Shown: positions 38,259-47,065, counted from the stretch's first letter. The stretch: 64,000 nt of DNA from JBBRHH01 sp963788015 (GCA_963788015.1 CAWBEY010000003.1:313564-377563), one strand, 5' to 3'. The notes: generated from the sequence alone by a model not told the origin. Numbers and translations: made by a program.

Positions 38259-41200
38259 ATGTTTAACTTTCGATTCCGCCGTTCAGCAGCTGCCATCCGC
38301 TTATCCGACCAATTGCAACAGCGCCGGGCCAAGGCCCTTGCCGCCGCCAGCAAACCTGTGATCGAGGGGCTTGAGGAGCGGAGCATGTTCAGCTTTACGC
38401 CTGGGGCGGTCCTGCCGACTGGCATGGCCGTCACGGCCATGGCGACGGCCGACTTTAATGGCGACGGCCTGGCGGACATCGTCACGGTCGGCAGCGTCAG
38501 CGGCCGGGGCATCGCCGCAGTGCAGTTGAATCATGGCGATGGCACGTATGGTGCAGCCATTGTCGAGCCAACGAACAACAACCCCGTCGAGGTGAAGGTG
38601 GGCGATTTCGACGGTGACGGCCACCCCGACATCGTCACGCTGGCCTCGTACTACACCGGCGCGCTGACGGAACTCCACGGCAATGGGGATGGCACGTTCG
38701 CCGCCCCCACGCCCTACACCGTCAGCACGCCGCCCACATCCATCACAGTGGCGGACGTTAACGGCGACGGCAAGCCGGACCTGATCGCCGGCAACCACTA
38801 TTTCAACTCCGTCAGTGTCTTTAAGAACAACGGCCTGGGCACGCTGGGGCCGAAGGTGGACTACACGGCCGGCGGGAGCCCGGCGTCGGTGGCCGTCGGC
38901 GACTTTAACAACGACGGCTTGGCCGACATCCTCTCGACCAACCAGAATACCCCCGGCTCGATCACGCTGCACCTGGGCAATGGCGACGGCACTTTCCAGG
39001 CAGCCCGCAGCACGCCGGCCAGCACCGCGCCGTTTGCCACCGCTATCGCCGACTTTAACGGCGACGGCAACCTGGACGTTGCGATAGCCAACTCGTTTGG
39101 GGCCAACACCATTTCGGTGATGTACGGCAACGGCGACGCCACCTTCAAGGCGCCGCAAGTGATGGCCATCGGCAGCCAGCCGCTGGACATCCAGAAGGGC
39201 GACTTCAACGGCGACGGCAAAATGGACCTCGTCGAGCGCACCGGCAGCGGCTTCACTGTCGAATTAAACAACGGCGACGGAACATTCGCCGCGGCCGTTC
39301 CGGTGTACGCAGCCAATGGCAATGACATGGTTGTGGCCGACTTCAACAATGACGGCTTCGCCGACGTCGCCCTCAGCTCCTCGACCGGCCTGGTGTCGAC
39401 TTACACCAATGACCTGGGCGCGATCGACAATCCGCAAAATGTCGCGACGCTGGTGATCTCCGCGCCGGCAACGTCCCTTTCGGGTAATGCCGTGCCGGTG
39501 ACGGTGTCGGCCGTCGATAGCTCGGGCAATCCGATCACCGACTACGCCGGAACCGTCAACATCTTCAGCACCGATCCGGCCGGCAGCGTGCTGACTTACA
39601 CATTCACCGCCGCCGACGCCGGCACGCATACGTTCACCACCGGGGTTTCGCTCGTCACGGTCGGCCCACAGTCGATCATCGCCAGCGCCTCGCTGGCCGG
39701 GTCGGCCAGCACAAGCGTGCAGGTGCAGGCGGCCCCGGCGTCGCGCTTCACAATCGGCCTGCCCGATGAGCCTTCAGACGCGGGTACAGTCATGCCAATC
39801 ACGGTCACCGCGCTTGACTCATCCAACAACATGGGCGCGACCTACCAGGGCACAGTCCACTTCACCAGCAGCGACCCAACGGCCATCCTGCCCGCCGACT
39901 ACACCTACACCGCCGCCGATGCCGGCACGCACACATTTAATGTCACGATCCGCACCGCCGGCCTGCAGACAATCACCGCGACCGACACCGTGGCGACAGG
40001 CGTCCACGGCACGTCAAACCCGGTGCTGATCAAGCCCGGCGAGGTGAGCACGATGCTGGTCACCGGGGGATCGGGCTCCATCGGCAAGTTCAGGCAGGTG
40101 ACGGTCGACGCCGAGGATTCGTTTGGCAACAAACTCCCCGGCGCCGCGCAACGCACGATTCACTTTTCCAGCAGCGATCCGAACGCGGTGCTCCCGGCCG
40201 ACGTGACGCTCGTCAATGGCGAAGCGACGGTGATGGTGAAGTTCATGACAACCGGCCCGCAGACACTCACCGCGACCGACATGGCCGACCCCACGATGAC
40301 CGGATCTGAAACGGTCTCCGCCACGGCGGCCGACGTGGGATCATTTGTCGTCACCGGTTTCCCCGCGACAACGGCCGGGACGGCCAAGACTTTCACAGTA
40401 AGCGCGTTTGACATTCTCGGTAATCCGATGGCCAACTACACCGGCACTGTCACGTTCGGCAGTTCCGATTGGCAGGCCAGCCTGCCCGCGTCGTACACGT
40501 TCACGGCCGCCGACAAAGGCGTTCATACGTTCACGGCCACCTTGCGGACGGCCGGCTCGCAGTCGATCCGCGTCAGCGAAGCACTGTTTGGCTCGACGGG
40601 AACGCAGAGCGGCATCAGCGTGGCCGCGGGCACTGTCACGGCCATCTCCTCCACCGGCCCGCAGCACGTGGTTGCCGGGACGCCCTTCGCGATGGTCGTC
40701 ACGGCCCGCGACGCGTTCGGCAACCTGGCCACTAATTTCACGGATAAGGTTCGATTTACGGCGACGGACGCCAAGGCGGCTGCTTCCGACGGACTACACG
40801 TTCACAGCCGCCGACGCCGGCACGCACACGTTCATGATCACGCTCAAGACGGCAACATCGAAAACCGTCTTCGCGTCTGTCACCGCGGTGGACGCGTCCA
40901 AGTCCACCGTCACCACGACCATCGGCGGTATCGAAGTGGCGAACGGCGCCGCTTCGCTCTTCACGCTCGCCGTGCCGACAAACATCACGGCCGGGACTGC
41001 GTTCACCGCGAAGCTGAGCGTGTTTGACGCTTATGGCAACGAGGTGAAGGATTACACGGGCAAGGTCCACTTCGCGGACACCGCGGGCATCACCGGCCTG
41101 CCTGCCGACTACACCTACAACGCCACCGACGCCGGCGTCCACTCCTTCCTGGTCACGCTCAGTTCGCCAACCACACAGACCCTGTCGGCCACCGACACGC

Positions 41201-41325
41201 TCAACAGCCTGCTGACAAGTAAGGCCGTCATCACGCCCAAGGCTGCGGGTGCAGTTGGCGGCGGTGGTGGTGGCGGGGGCGGGGGCGGCGGAGGTGGCGG
41301 AGGTGGTGGCAAAGTGGTCGTCTAA
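38259..41325 (+). CDS. LEPR-type FG-GAP repeat surface protein with poly-Gly end, frameshifted
   Basis: About 1020 residues. LEERSMFS at residues 38-45 is the LEPR-type motif. Residues 55-390 hold six or seven FG-GAP/VCBS repeats with Ca-binding loops (ADFNGDGLADIV, GDFDGDGHPDIV, ADVNGDGKPDLI, GDFNNDGLADIL, ADFNGDGNLDVA). The rest is a tandem of Ig-like units of about 95 residues, each with the repeat YTFTAADAGTHTFTA. The frame breaks near 40780 (an extra G; K-A-LLPTDYTFTAADAG restored) and ends in 18 Gly then KVVV. AGGAG is 7 bases before ATG 38259. Probably a cell-surface adhesion protein; no enzyme domain. Confidence 0.88.
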
Positions 41326-41369
41326 TCATACGTGGTTCAGACTCTGTCTTTGAACGCGTACGAGCAAAG

Positions 41370-41403
41370 CAGGCCCGCAGGTTCAATCGAACCTGCGGGC
41401 CTG
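41370..41403. terminator. Bidirectional hairpin between convergent genes
   Basis: Perfect 15-bp stem CAGGCCCGCAGGTTC / GAACCTGCGGGCCTG with a 4-base loop, between the FG-GAP gene (ends 41325) and the minus-strand gene ending at 41424. No T-run on either side, but the position and stem suit a shared terminator. Confidence 0.75.
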
Positions 41404-41423
41404 ACTGGTTTGGCGACGTCTCA

Positions 41424-42191
41424 TCAGTTGCCCATCATTTCCTTCAAGGGCTGCTCGATGGCCTGAGCCCAGATCAGGTAGCCGGGGGCGGTGGGGTGGA
41501 GGAAATCTTTCATCATGTCGCTGGAGATCGTGCCATCGGGCTCCAGGAGCCTATCGTCGGTGGACATGGCGGCTTTGACGGCCGGGTCGATGTCGGGATC
41601 TTTCTGGACGTGGCTGTAGAGGGTGCCGATGACGGCGATGAGGCGATGGCCTTGATTGCCGGGCTGATAGCCTTTGAACACGGGAGATTCGGTGTAGGTC
41701 CAGATGTCTTTGTCGGTCCAGTAGTTGATCCACCAGGCGTCGAAGGCGGCAGAATCGGTGGCGAGGGTGTAGTAGAACTGGGCCCAGTCGTCGAATTTGC
41801 CGGAGGCGTTGATCAGGGGGCTGGCTTTGGGGTTCTTCGGATCGGGGCGGGGGATGATTTTGGATTTTTTGGCGCTGAAGCCGCCGGGGGGATAGACGGA
41901 GGGGACGAAGTTGTAGTCGGGGTTGCGGGGGTCGAGGGCGCGGGCGGAGGTTGGGCAGGTGATCGCTTGGCCGGACCATTGCGTTCCAATTGGCCCGCGG
42001 CTGTCCTCATCGGTCACGGTTGCGATCACCCCCTTCAACTTCTGACGCGCGTGCCTCAAACGCTGCAGCACGTTTCGTTGAGACGAAGTTCTTGCAATAG
42101 GACGATGGCAGCCAGCGACAGCCATTTTTTCTTTCCAACTGCGAGGTCCCACATCGCGGCGACGGACACCGGCAGATCTTCTATAAGCCAC
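41424..42191 (-). CDS. Uncharacterised protein with SGNH/GDSL-like C-terminus
   Basis: 255 residues in the open frame. The C-terminal 40 residues (LEPDGTISSDMMKDFLHPTA, then GYLIWAQAIEQPLKEMM) resemble the end of SGNH/GDSL hydrolases, with the Asp and His of the DxxH triad element. The GDSL nucleophile block is absent. The middle (FDDWAQFYYTLATD, WINYWTDKDIWTYTESPVF) is not recognised and may be a separate domain. The N-terminus is Arg-rich and overlaps the DUF2330 gene by 11 bp; in another frame this DNA reads KKKWLSLAAIVLLQ, which looks like a signal peptide, so a frameshift near 42100 and an altered start are likely. Confidence 0.45.
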   Translation of the reverse strand: MAYRRSAGVRRRDVGPRSWKEKMAVAGCHRPIARTSSQRNVLQRLRHARQKLKGVIATVTDEDSRGPIGTQWSGQAITCPTSARALDPRNPDYNFVPSVYPPGGFSAKKSKIIPRPDPKNPKASPLINASGKFDDWAQFYYTLATDSAAFDAWWINYWTDKDIWTYTESPVFKGYQPGNQGHRLIAVIGTLYSHVQKDPDIDPAVKAAMSTDDRLLEPDGTISSDMMKDFLHPTAPGYLIWAQAIEQPLKEMMGN

Positions 42192-43308
42192 CCGTCGGCC
42201 GCTTCCGGGCGCGCACCGCGATGAAGCCGCAGAGCGCGACTATCACGACGTTGAATGATCCGGGGCCTGGGACTATTCCCATGGCTGGCCGCTGCAATGT
42301 TTTCTGTGATGTTTCTTGCGAGAAGTAGAGGTCTGCGGGGGCCTGGCGGTAGGGCCAGCGATCTTCGAATTCGGTCAGAAACGTTCGGGTTGGGAGGTCG
42401 GTGGAGGTGAGGTTCAGGATGCTTAGCAGTTGTTCGCGCTGGTTGTCTTTTAGTTGGTTGGCCCACACGCAGCGGCCGGTCCATTGGGTTTGCGGGGTGA
42501 GGGTTCCTTCATAGCGGGCATCGGAGAGGAAGTAGATGTGCAGCAGGCGATCGGATGCACCGAGGGTGCTCGCCGCCTGCGTGGACGTGGGTTCGCGGTA
42601 TGGAAAGAGCGGCCGATCTGTTTTGAAACTCATGCGCAATGCGGCGGCGTGAATGTTGTGGCTTCCGGGTCGCGTGGGGTCAACCGTGGCCACGGGGTTG
42701 GCTGGGCCGGTTGTCGGATCGCTTGTCGACGCATCGTTCGTGTCGTTTTCCTTTGAAGTGTCGGCCACCTTGAGCGCCGTGAATTTCCATTGCGCACGGA
42801 TGTAGGGCGCGGCCCATTGCGCCACGGCCGGTGAGAGCTCGTAGCCGTGCTGCTTCAGCCAGGTTGCCAGGGCATCTGGAGAATCGGCCTCGAGGACGAC
42901 CGCGTCAAAACCGGCGACCCGCTTTTGGTTCAGGACGCGGATCGATCCTGCGCACTTGGTGATGTATTCGGCTTTTGAGCAGCCACAGCCCGTTGACTGC
43001 TGCTGCTGAATCTGTGGAGCGGTCCACGCTGCCAGCGTTTCAAACGCGTTATCCCCTGACTCACTGAGCTGCGGCTGGGAGGGCGAGGGAATGATGAATC
43101 CGAGATTTTTGTCTTCGCTCTTGAAGGACGCCTGCCGGATGAAATGTTCCATCTGCGTGGCTGGGTTCCAGAGGATGATGACGGTTTGATCGGCATTGAT
43201 CACGGGAAGCCGGGACACTGGACAGCAGGCGCGGGCGATGGGTATCGCCGGCGAAAACATGAAGAGCCCGGCGATCAACGTTGCAGGGAAGAGATAGCGA
43301 TGGAGCAT
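42181..43308 (-). CDS. DUF2330 protein with PEP-CTERM-like tail
   Basis: 375 residues. Signal peptide MLHRYLFPATLIAGLFMFSP, then the DUF2330 start ACCPVSRLPVINADQTVIIL, WNPATQMEHFIRQASF and LGFIIPSPSQPQLSE, ending with a tail VPGPGSFNVVIVALCGFIAV then RARKRP. The tail has the layout of a PEP-CTERM sorting signal with Gly for Glu. Function of DUF2330 is unknown; the proteins are exported. GGGAG lies 8 bases before ATG 43308. It lies just past the last attC of the integron but has no attC after it. Confidence 0.85.
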   Translation of the reverse strand: MLHRYLFPATLIAGLFMFSPAIPIARACCPVSRLPVINADQTVIILWNPATQMEHFIRQASFKSEDKNLGFIIPSPSQPQLSESGDNAFETLAAWTAPQIQQQQSTGCGCSKAEYITKCAGSIRVLNQKRVAGFDAVVLEADSPDALATWLKQHGYELSPAVAQWAAPYIRAQWKFTALKVADTSKENDTNDASTSDPTTGPANPVATVDPTRPGSHNIHAAALRMSFKTDRPLFPYREPTSTQAASTLGASDRLLHIYFLSDARYEGTLTPQTQWTGRCVWANQLKDNQREQLLSILNLTSTDLPTRTFLTEFEDRWPYRQAPADLYFSQETSQKTLQRPAMGIVPGPGSFNVVIVALCGFIAVRARKRPTGGL

Positions 43309-43359
43309 TTGTGAATCTCCCAAAAGGCGTTGGGGCGGACCGCCAGAGTTCGCGTAGCC

Positions 43360-43455
43360 GGATAACATACAGACATTCACTGGCCGGGGCCGACGATCAG
43401 CGTTCGAGTTACACGGACCATCACGGCCACGGTCCAGTGCAGTATTGTGTTATCC
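43360..43455 (-). repeat. attC 1 (end of cassette A)
   Basis: 96 bp bounded by GGATAAC and GTTATCC on the given strand, which are complementary. Inside, CACTGG (43379-43384) pairs with CCAGTG (43434-43439), the L''/L' position. The sequence between is divergent from attC 2 and 3 but similar to attC 4 (both begin ACATTCAC and both have GGTCCAGTGCAGT). Confidence 0.85.
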
Positions 43456-43456
43456 C

Positions 43457-43720
43457 TCACGCCCCGCGGCCAAAGGAATTGGCATCTTCGTCGAGATTGG
43501 ACAACGCTCGCTCGACGAGACGACGTATCTCTTTCTCGACTTCCGCCACATTCCGTCGATCCTTCGGCAGCGCCATCCAGCACGCCTGAATCGCTTGTCG
43601 GACTGCACTATCGACGTGGCCAGGTCCGAACATCTCGCTCATCTCTTCCATCGGGTTCCGCTTGTTTTCGTCATCGCCACCGCCGGAGTTTGCGACGGCA
43701 TGATGGACATGGACTGCCAT
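43457..43720 (-). CDS. Cassette A gene: small helical hypothetical protein
   Basis: 87 residues, not recognised beyond being of a sort common in planctomycetes. Mostly helical and acidic/basic mixed: EEMSEMFGPGHVDSAVRQAI, then CWMALPKDRRNVAEVEKEIRR and LVERALSNLDEDANSFG. Weak N-terminal Gly/Asp run. GAGG lies 5 bases before the ATG at 43720. Flanked by attC 2 and attC 1, no promoter of its own seen. Confidence 0.75.
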   Translation of the reverse strand: MAVHVHHAVANSGGGDDENKRNPMEEMSEMFGPGHVDSAVRQAIQACWMALPKDRRNVAEVEKEIRRLVERALSNLDEDANSFGRGA

Positions 43721-43735
43721 AAGCCTCCTCGTGAG

Positions 43736-43836
43736 GGATAACGAATCAACGTTTAATGGCCCGCACCGCGCCGATTAACTTTCACTTTACCACAACGCTC
43801 GACGCGGGGCCGATCCATTGCAGAATTTGGTTAGCC
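43736..43836 (-). repeat. attC 2 (end of cassette B)
   Basis: 101 bp from GGATAAC to GTTAGCC. Inner pairing AATGG (43755-43759) with CCATT (43815-43819). The stop codon of cassette gene B (43838) lies against the site. The left box GGATAAC is the 5' end of cassette A and pairs with that cassette's own R''. Confidence 0.82.
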
Positions 43837-43837
43837 A

Positions 43838-44410
43838 TCACTGCCCGGCTGGCGTATTCTCCCGCACTGCGGCGATCACCTTGTGGGCTTTGTGAAAAAT
43901 GGCTGACAGTTCGTGACGGTTGTGTCCCAAGTCCTGCTCGGATGCTTCCGCCGTTTGGATGCCTTCCCCCGAGAGAAGGTAGAAGCGAACTCTCCCGCGC
44001 TTTGGGAGCGGAAAGTCAGTCGTAGGCGTAAGTCTAGTCGAGACGCCAGCGACGTTAGTCAAGAACTCGGACGAAGCCTTCTGAACGGGCACGTGCTGGC
44101 CGGCCCCGATGATGCCGCCGCCATTGCTGAAGTAGAGACTTGTCGTGCCGTCGGCGATGACGACGAGCGTGGCAACCGCTTCGTCGTAACCGGTCTCCAT
44201 GAGAACGGCAAAAGGCTTGTTAGCCGCCAATCCAAGATGGCCCGGTTTTAGTGCGAGTACCTGACGGCGCAATCCCGAATATACATCTGCCGGCGTGTAG
44301 TCCGACGTTACGGTTGTCGTTGGTGCGGACGACGACGCGGTAGGCGGAGTTGGCGGCGGAGGCCGCTGGTCGCTCTTCCCACAGCCGAAGATCCACGAAA
44401 AGATGCCCAT
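43838..44410 (-). CDS. Cassette B gene: hypothetical protein, possible lipoprotein
   Basis: 190 residues. MGIFSWIFGCGKSD may be a short lipoprotein-like start, followed by a Pro/Thr/Ser-rich linker. The body (LRRQVLALKPGHLGLAANKP, FAVLMETGYDEAVATLVVIA, DGTTSLYFSNGGGIIGAG, FPLPKRGRVRFYLLSGEG, ASEQDLGHNRHELSAIF) looks like a conserved hypothetical family that I recall from many proteobacterial genomes. Function unknown. Start at 44410; the frame runs on to 44485 through attC 3. Confidence 0.78.
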   Translation of the reverse strand: MGIFSWIFGCGKSDQRPPPPTPPTASSSAPTTTVTSDYTPADVYSGLRRQVLALKPGHLGLAANKPFAVLMETGYDEAVATLVVIADGTTSLYFSNGGGIIGAGQHVPVQKASSEFLTNVAGVSTRLTPTTDFPLPKRGRVRFYLLSGEGIQTAEASEQDLGHNRHELSAIFHKAHKVIAAVRENTPAGQ

Positions 44411-44449
44411 ACTGATCGCCGCCAGATGCAAGTGTACGCGCAATTCGAT

Positions 44450-44551
44450 GCCTAACGTAATGACGACCAGTGGCCGAGCAGGCACCGCGCCGGCTCTGGA
44501 ACCTCAAGAAGCTTACCCGCTGGCGCGGTCCACTGCATTGGCGGGTTATGC
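44450..44551 (-). repeat. attC 3 (end of cassette C)
   Basis: 102 bp from GCCTAAC to GTTATGC. Inner pairing CAGTGG (44468-44473) with CCACTG (44530-44535), followed by CGGTCCACTGCATT like the other sites. The GTTATGC box is perfectly complementary to GCATAAC at the start of attC 4, i.e. the other end of cassette C. Confidence 0.82.
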
Positions 44552-44561
44552 GACTCCGCCG

Positions 44562-44828
44562 TTACCCCGAAAGCCCGCGGGATCGCGCCCAATGTCTGAA
44601 CTGCATGCCGAGATCCATCCAGCCGGACCCCGGATTCGACTCTGCTTTGAGCCTCGCCACGAAGGCGTCAACATCCGCCTGCGAAAGGTCCGACGCTTCC
44701 GTGAGTGAGAGCCACCGGCGGCACATCTCCGCCCCGTTCTGCCAGTGCGCGGCCGGGTACTCGCGGTTCACACCTTCGAAGTATTGGAGCAGTTTGTCAG
44801 CCCCGCGCGGGAATCTGATCTCGCTCAT
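44562..44828 (-). CDS. Cassette C gene: small hypothetical protein
   Basis: 88 residues: MSEIRFPRGADKLLQYFEGV, NREYPAAHWQNGAEMCRRWL, DLSQADVDAFVARLKAESNP. Tryptophan-rich and helical; no family recognised. AGAGG is 5 bases before ATG 44828. Lies fully between attC 4 and attC 3. Confidence 0.72.
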   Translation of the reverse strand: MSEIRFPRGADKLLQYFEGVNREYPAAHWQNGAEMCRRWLSLTEASDLSQADVDAFVARLKAESNPGSGWMDLGMQFRHWARSRGLSG

Positions 44829-44845
44829 GACTGCCTCTGTGTGTC

Positions 44846-44944
44846 GCATAACGTAAGGACATTCACCGGCTGGCCGGCGCCGATCAGCATTTGAATCACG
44901 AGGACCGTTCCGCCGGGCGGGTCCAGTGCAGTGTCGGGTTATAC
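44846..44944 (-). repeat. attC 4 (end of cassette D)
   Basis: 99 bp from GCATAAC to GTTATAC. Resembles attC 1 over most of its length (ACATTCAC, GCCGATCAGC, GGACC, GGGTCCAGTGCAGTGT). The stop of cassette gene D (TAA, 44939-44941) falls inside the R'' box, a common arrangement. Confidence 0.82.
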
Positions 44945-45385
44945 ACCGTCGTCGCGGTGCCAGTCATGCTTACACCACAAGCACTGTCGGGCGTCGGGTG
45001 ATCGAACGATGCGCCCGCACGCCGGGCAGCGGTTGATGATTACGTCCGACCGATGCTCCCGCAAGATGCGATCGCGGGCGCGTGAGTAGAGGGCGGCCCG
45101 ACCACCCATCAATTCACGCTCTAGCTCCGCGAGGTCAACTGGACCATGTGTGCGGTCGAGCCAGTCAGCGAATTGCGGCCCCTTTACACGTACCGCCGTC
45201 TCCCGATCGAGTGGTTGTGTGTAGATTCCCGCTCTCGCCTCCGGGGCGGTCAGAAGTTGCGCATAGTGACGCCAGACGTACTCGGTGAGCACCGCCGCGT
45301 CGTCATACTCGGATAGGTTCGGCGTCGGTGGTTTCAACAGCCATCCGTAGTGCTGATCGCTTGCTCGGCGCGGGGGCAGCGTCAT
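44939..45385 (-). CDS. Cassette D gene: zinc-ribbon hypothetical protein
   Basis: 148 residues. Helical body (YDDAAVLTEYVWRHYAQLLT, DLAELERELMGGRAALYSRA) and a C-terminal zinc ribbon CPACGRIVRSPDARQCLWCK then HDWHR. No family recognised. GAAAGG precedes ATG 45385 by 10 bases; the frame runs back to a TTG at 45430. It is the attI-proximal cassette. Confidence 0.72.
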   Translation of the reverse strand: MTLPPRRASDQHYGWLLKPPTPNLSEYDDAAVLTEYVWRHYAQLLTAPEARAGIYTQPLDRETAVRVKGPQFADWLDRTHGPVDLAELERELMGGRAALYSRARDRILREHRSDVIINRCPACGRIVRSPDARQCLWCKHDWHRDDGV

Positions 45386-45413
45386 GATTGGAAAACCTTT
45401 CAGTATCCTTCCG

Positions 45414-45514
45414 GCACAACATAGGAGCAAACAACGTCCTTAATAATTTCCTGCACGCATAAAAGCGAGATTTTTGTTGACGTGTCGCAGGTCCGGAGGG
45501 CATTTGTTTGAACC
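45414..45514 (-). other. Candidate attI region
   Basis: Between the first cassette and the integrase remnant. GTTGTGC on the minus strand (45414-45420) is the best match to a GTTRRRY insertion core and shares 5 of 7 bases with the expected cassette D box GTTATAC. The AT-rich stretch 45430-45480 may hold the cassette promoter, but I cannot assign boxes. The call rests on position. Confidence 0.45.
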
Positions 45515-45688
45515 ATGAAGGTGCCCGAAAAATTTGAGGCGGTGGCCCGCTAGCGGCGGCTGGAAGACAACACCATTGACGCTTATGGGAGTTGGATTGA
45601 GCAGTTCCTGCGCTCTCGGCCAATGCCGACAGGGCGTTGCATGACATCGACGGTGGCGAAGGCCCGGAACGACTTGTGACCTTGTGAC
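45515..45688 (+). pseudogene. Truncated tyrosine-recombinase (integron integrase) N-terminus
   Basis: From ATG 45515 the frame reads MKVPEKFEAVAR, TAG, then RRLEDNTIDAYGSWIEQFLR, which has the NT.DAY..WI..FLRF pattern of the SAM-like N-terminal domain of XerC/IntI recombinases. It then decays: the same frame gives SRPMPTGRCM, a neighbouring frame gives NADRALHDIDGG. A TGA follows within 60 residues and no catalytic R-H-R-Y domain is present; the next gene begins 35 bp later on the other strand. Position and direction suit intI. The amber stop could be an error but the truncation is not. Confidence 0.55.
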
Positions 45689-45722
45689 CCCTTTCAGGGG
45701 CCAAACCGTCCCCGCAAATGGC

Positions 45723-46998
45723 TCATTCCCCATCGATCACGATTGCGGGGCGGGAGAGCACGTCTCCAGAGAGTTTTCCGTAGTGATCGGAACGCCAATA
45801 GTGTTTGAGGTCGTCGGCGGAGATCAGTTGCAGGCCGGGCGTCGCTGTGGCGGGGTTGCAGAGGATGTAGAGATTTTCGTCCGCGAGGTAGCCGGCGAGG
45901 ATGAGGGTGTGGCCGGCCTCGCCGCCGGGGTAGCGGTCGCCGATGTATTTAAAATCGATGACCAGGGCGCGGCCGGCATCGAGCTGGCGCGCGCGAAGGC
46001 GGTCGCCTTGTCAAAGCCTTCGTCGTCGGGCGTGAAGGTGACGAGCTTCCAGTGGAGGCCAATCTTTGCCGACGCCTTCAGCAGGTCTCCCCAGTCGGTG
46101 CCCGTGCCCAAGGGCGGCGGGCAGAGCTTTTTGAAATCCCAGCCGCCGACCTTGCTCCCCTGCGAGCGGGCGAACATGGCGCAGCTCGTCGGCGCCGCAG
46201 TTGTTCCAGCCCTGGTGCACATGCGGCACGGCCACGACGGCGAACTTCCCCGGCTCGGGCTTGCGGCGGCGGTAGTCCATCAGCTTCAGCAGATCCGCCC
46301 CCTGCTGCGCGGCCATCTCGCCGGACGGCTGCTCGGGATTGCCCGTGCGGCCGGTGGGCTTCATCTGAGAAGCCTTCATCCAGCTCTCGCGGGCCTGTTC
46401 GATCTCGCCGGCCTGGAACTGCAGTTCGCCGAGGATCACGAGGCCGTTGGGGTCATTCAGCTCCGCCGCCCGCTCCGCCAGCTTGCGGGCCGCGGTCAGA
46501 TCGAGAGCCGTCCCTTCACCGGCGAGATACACCATCGCCGCCGTGGAAGCGGCGCCGCCCGTGTCCCAACGCTGCGGCCTTCTGCCAAGCCTCCAGCGCC
46601 TTGGGAATGTCCTGCTCCACGCCCTGCGCGCCGAAATAGCACTGGCCGAGATTCCACGCGGCGGAGGGAGATTTATCCGCCGCGGCGCTGAAGTATCCGA
46701 CGGCCAGCTTTGGATTGTGCTGCGTGCCGGTACCCCGGAAGAACATCCAGCCAATAAAGTCCATGGCCGCCGCATCGCCCTTGTCGGCGGCCAGGTGCGC
46801 CCAGCGCATCGCCTCGGCATTGTCCTTCGCCACCCCCTTGCCGTCTCGATAACACACCGCAAGCGAAAGCTGGGCGGTGGCGTCACCTTCGCTCGCCATT
46901 TTGATGAGTTCCGCGGTGGGCGGCGAGTCCGCGGCACGAGCAACGTTGGCGGCGAGCAGCAGGCTCGCGGAAACAGCCATGGAGAAAAACCTTTTCAT
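45723..46998 (-). CDS. Sel1-repeat protein with C39-like peptidase domain, frameshifted
   Basis: About 425 residues after repair. Signal peptide MKRFFSMAVSASLLLAANVARA, then four or five Sel1 repeats (DATAQLSLAVCYRDGKGVAK, NPKLAVGYFSAAADKSPSAA, KLAERAAELNDPNGLVIL). The C-terminal half is papain-like: GWNNCGADELRHVR then, next frame, CAMFARSQGSKVGG (catalytic Cys region), AGHTLILAGYLADENLY (His) and LCNPATATPG. Breaks near 46555, 46190 and 45990. Likely an envelope cysteine peptidase. Confidence 0.75.
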
Positions 46999-47065
46999 AA
47001 AAACCCTCTATCTTGCTCCGGGTCTGCACCTGTCGGTTCGACGATGCGGTGGACGCCGAATGACG

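Larger units (their letters stand above)
43360..45690 (-). mobile_element. Integron: four cassettes, four attC sites, candidate attI and integrase remnant
   Basis: Reading along the minus strand: candidate attI, then gene-attC four times. All four cassette genes point the same way and the integrase remnant points away from them, the standard integron layout. The sites start and end at GTTATCC/GGATAAC-type boxes. In three cassettes the 5' boundary pairs with the R'' box of that cassette's own attC: A GTTATCC/GGATAAC 7 of 7, B GTTAGGC/GGCTAAC 6 of 7, C GTTATGC/GCATAAC 7 of 7. In D the match is GTTGTGC/GTATAAC 5 of 7. This is what insertion of circular cassettes leaves. Without a working integrase it would be immobile unless one is supplied in trans. 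Confidence 0.85.

Noticed and set aside
38060..38512. Minus-strand ORF of 150 codons beneath the FG-GAP start
   Set aside because: Antisense to the well-supported FG-GAP start with Shine-Dalgarno and repeats; could not be told from a shadow.
43360..44944. attC-like elements as REP or other dispersed palindromes
   Set aside because: REP elements do not bound single genes on one strand or show complementary boxes at the two ends of the same cassette.
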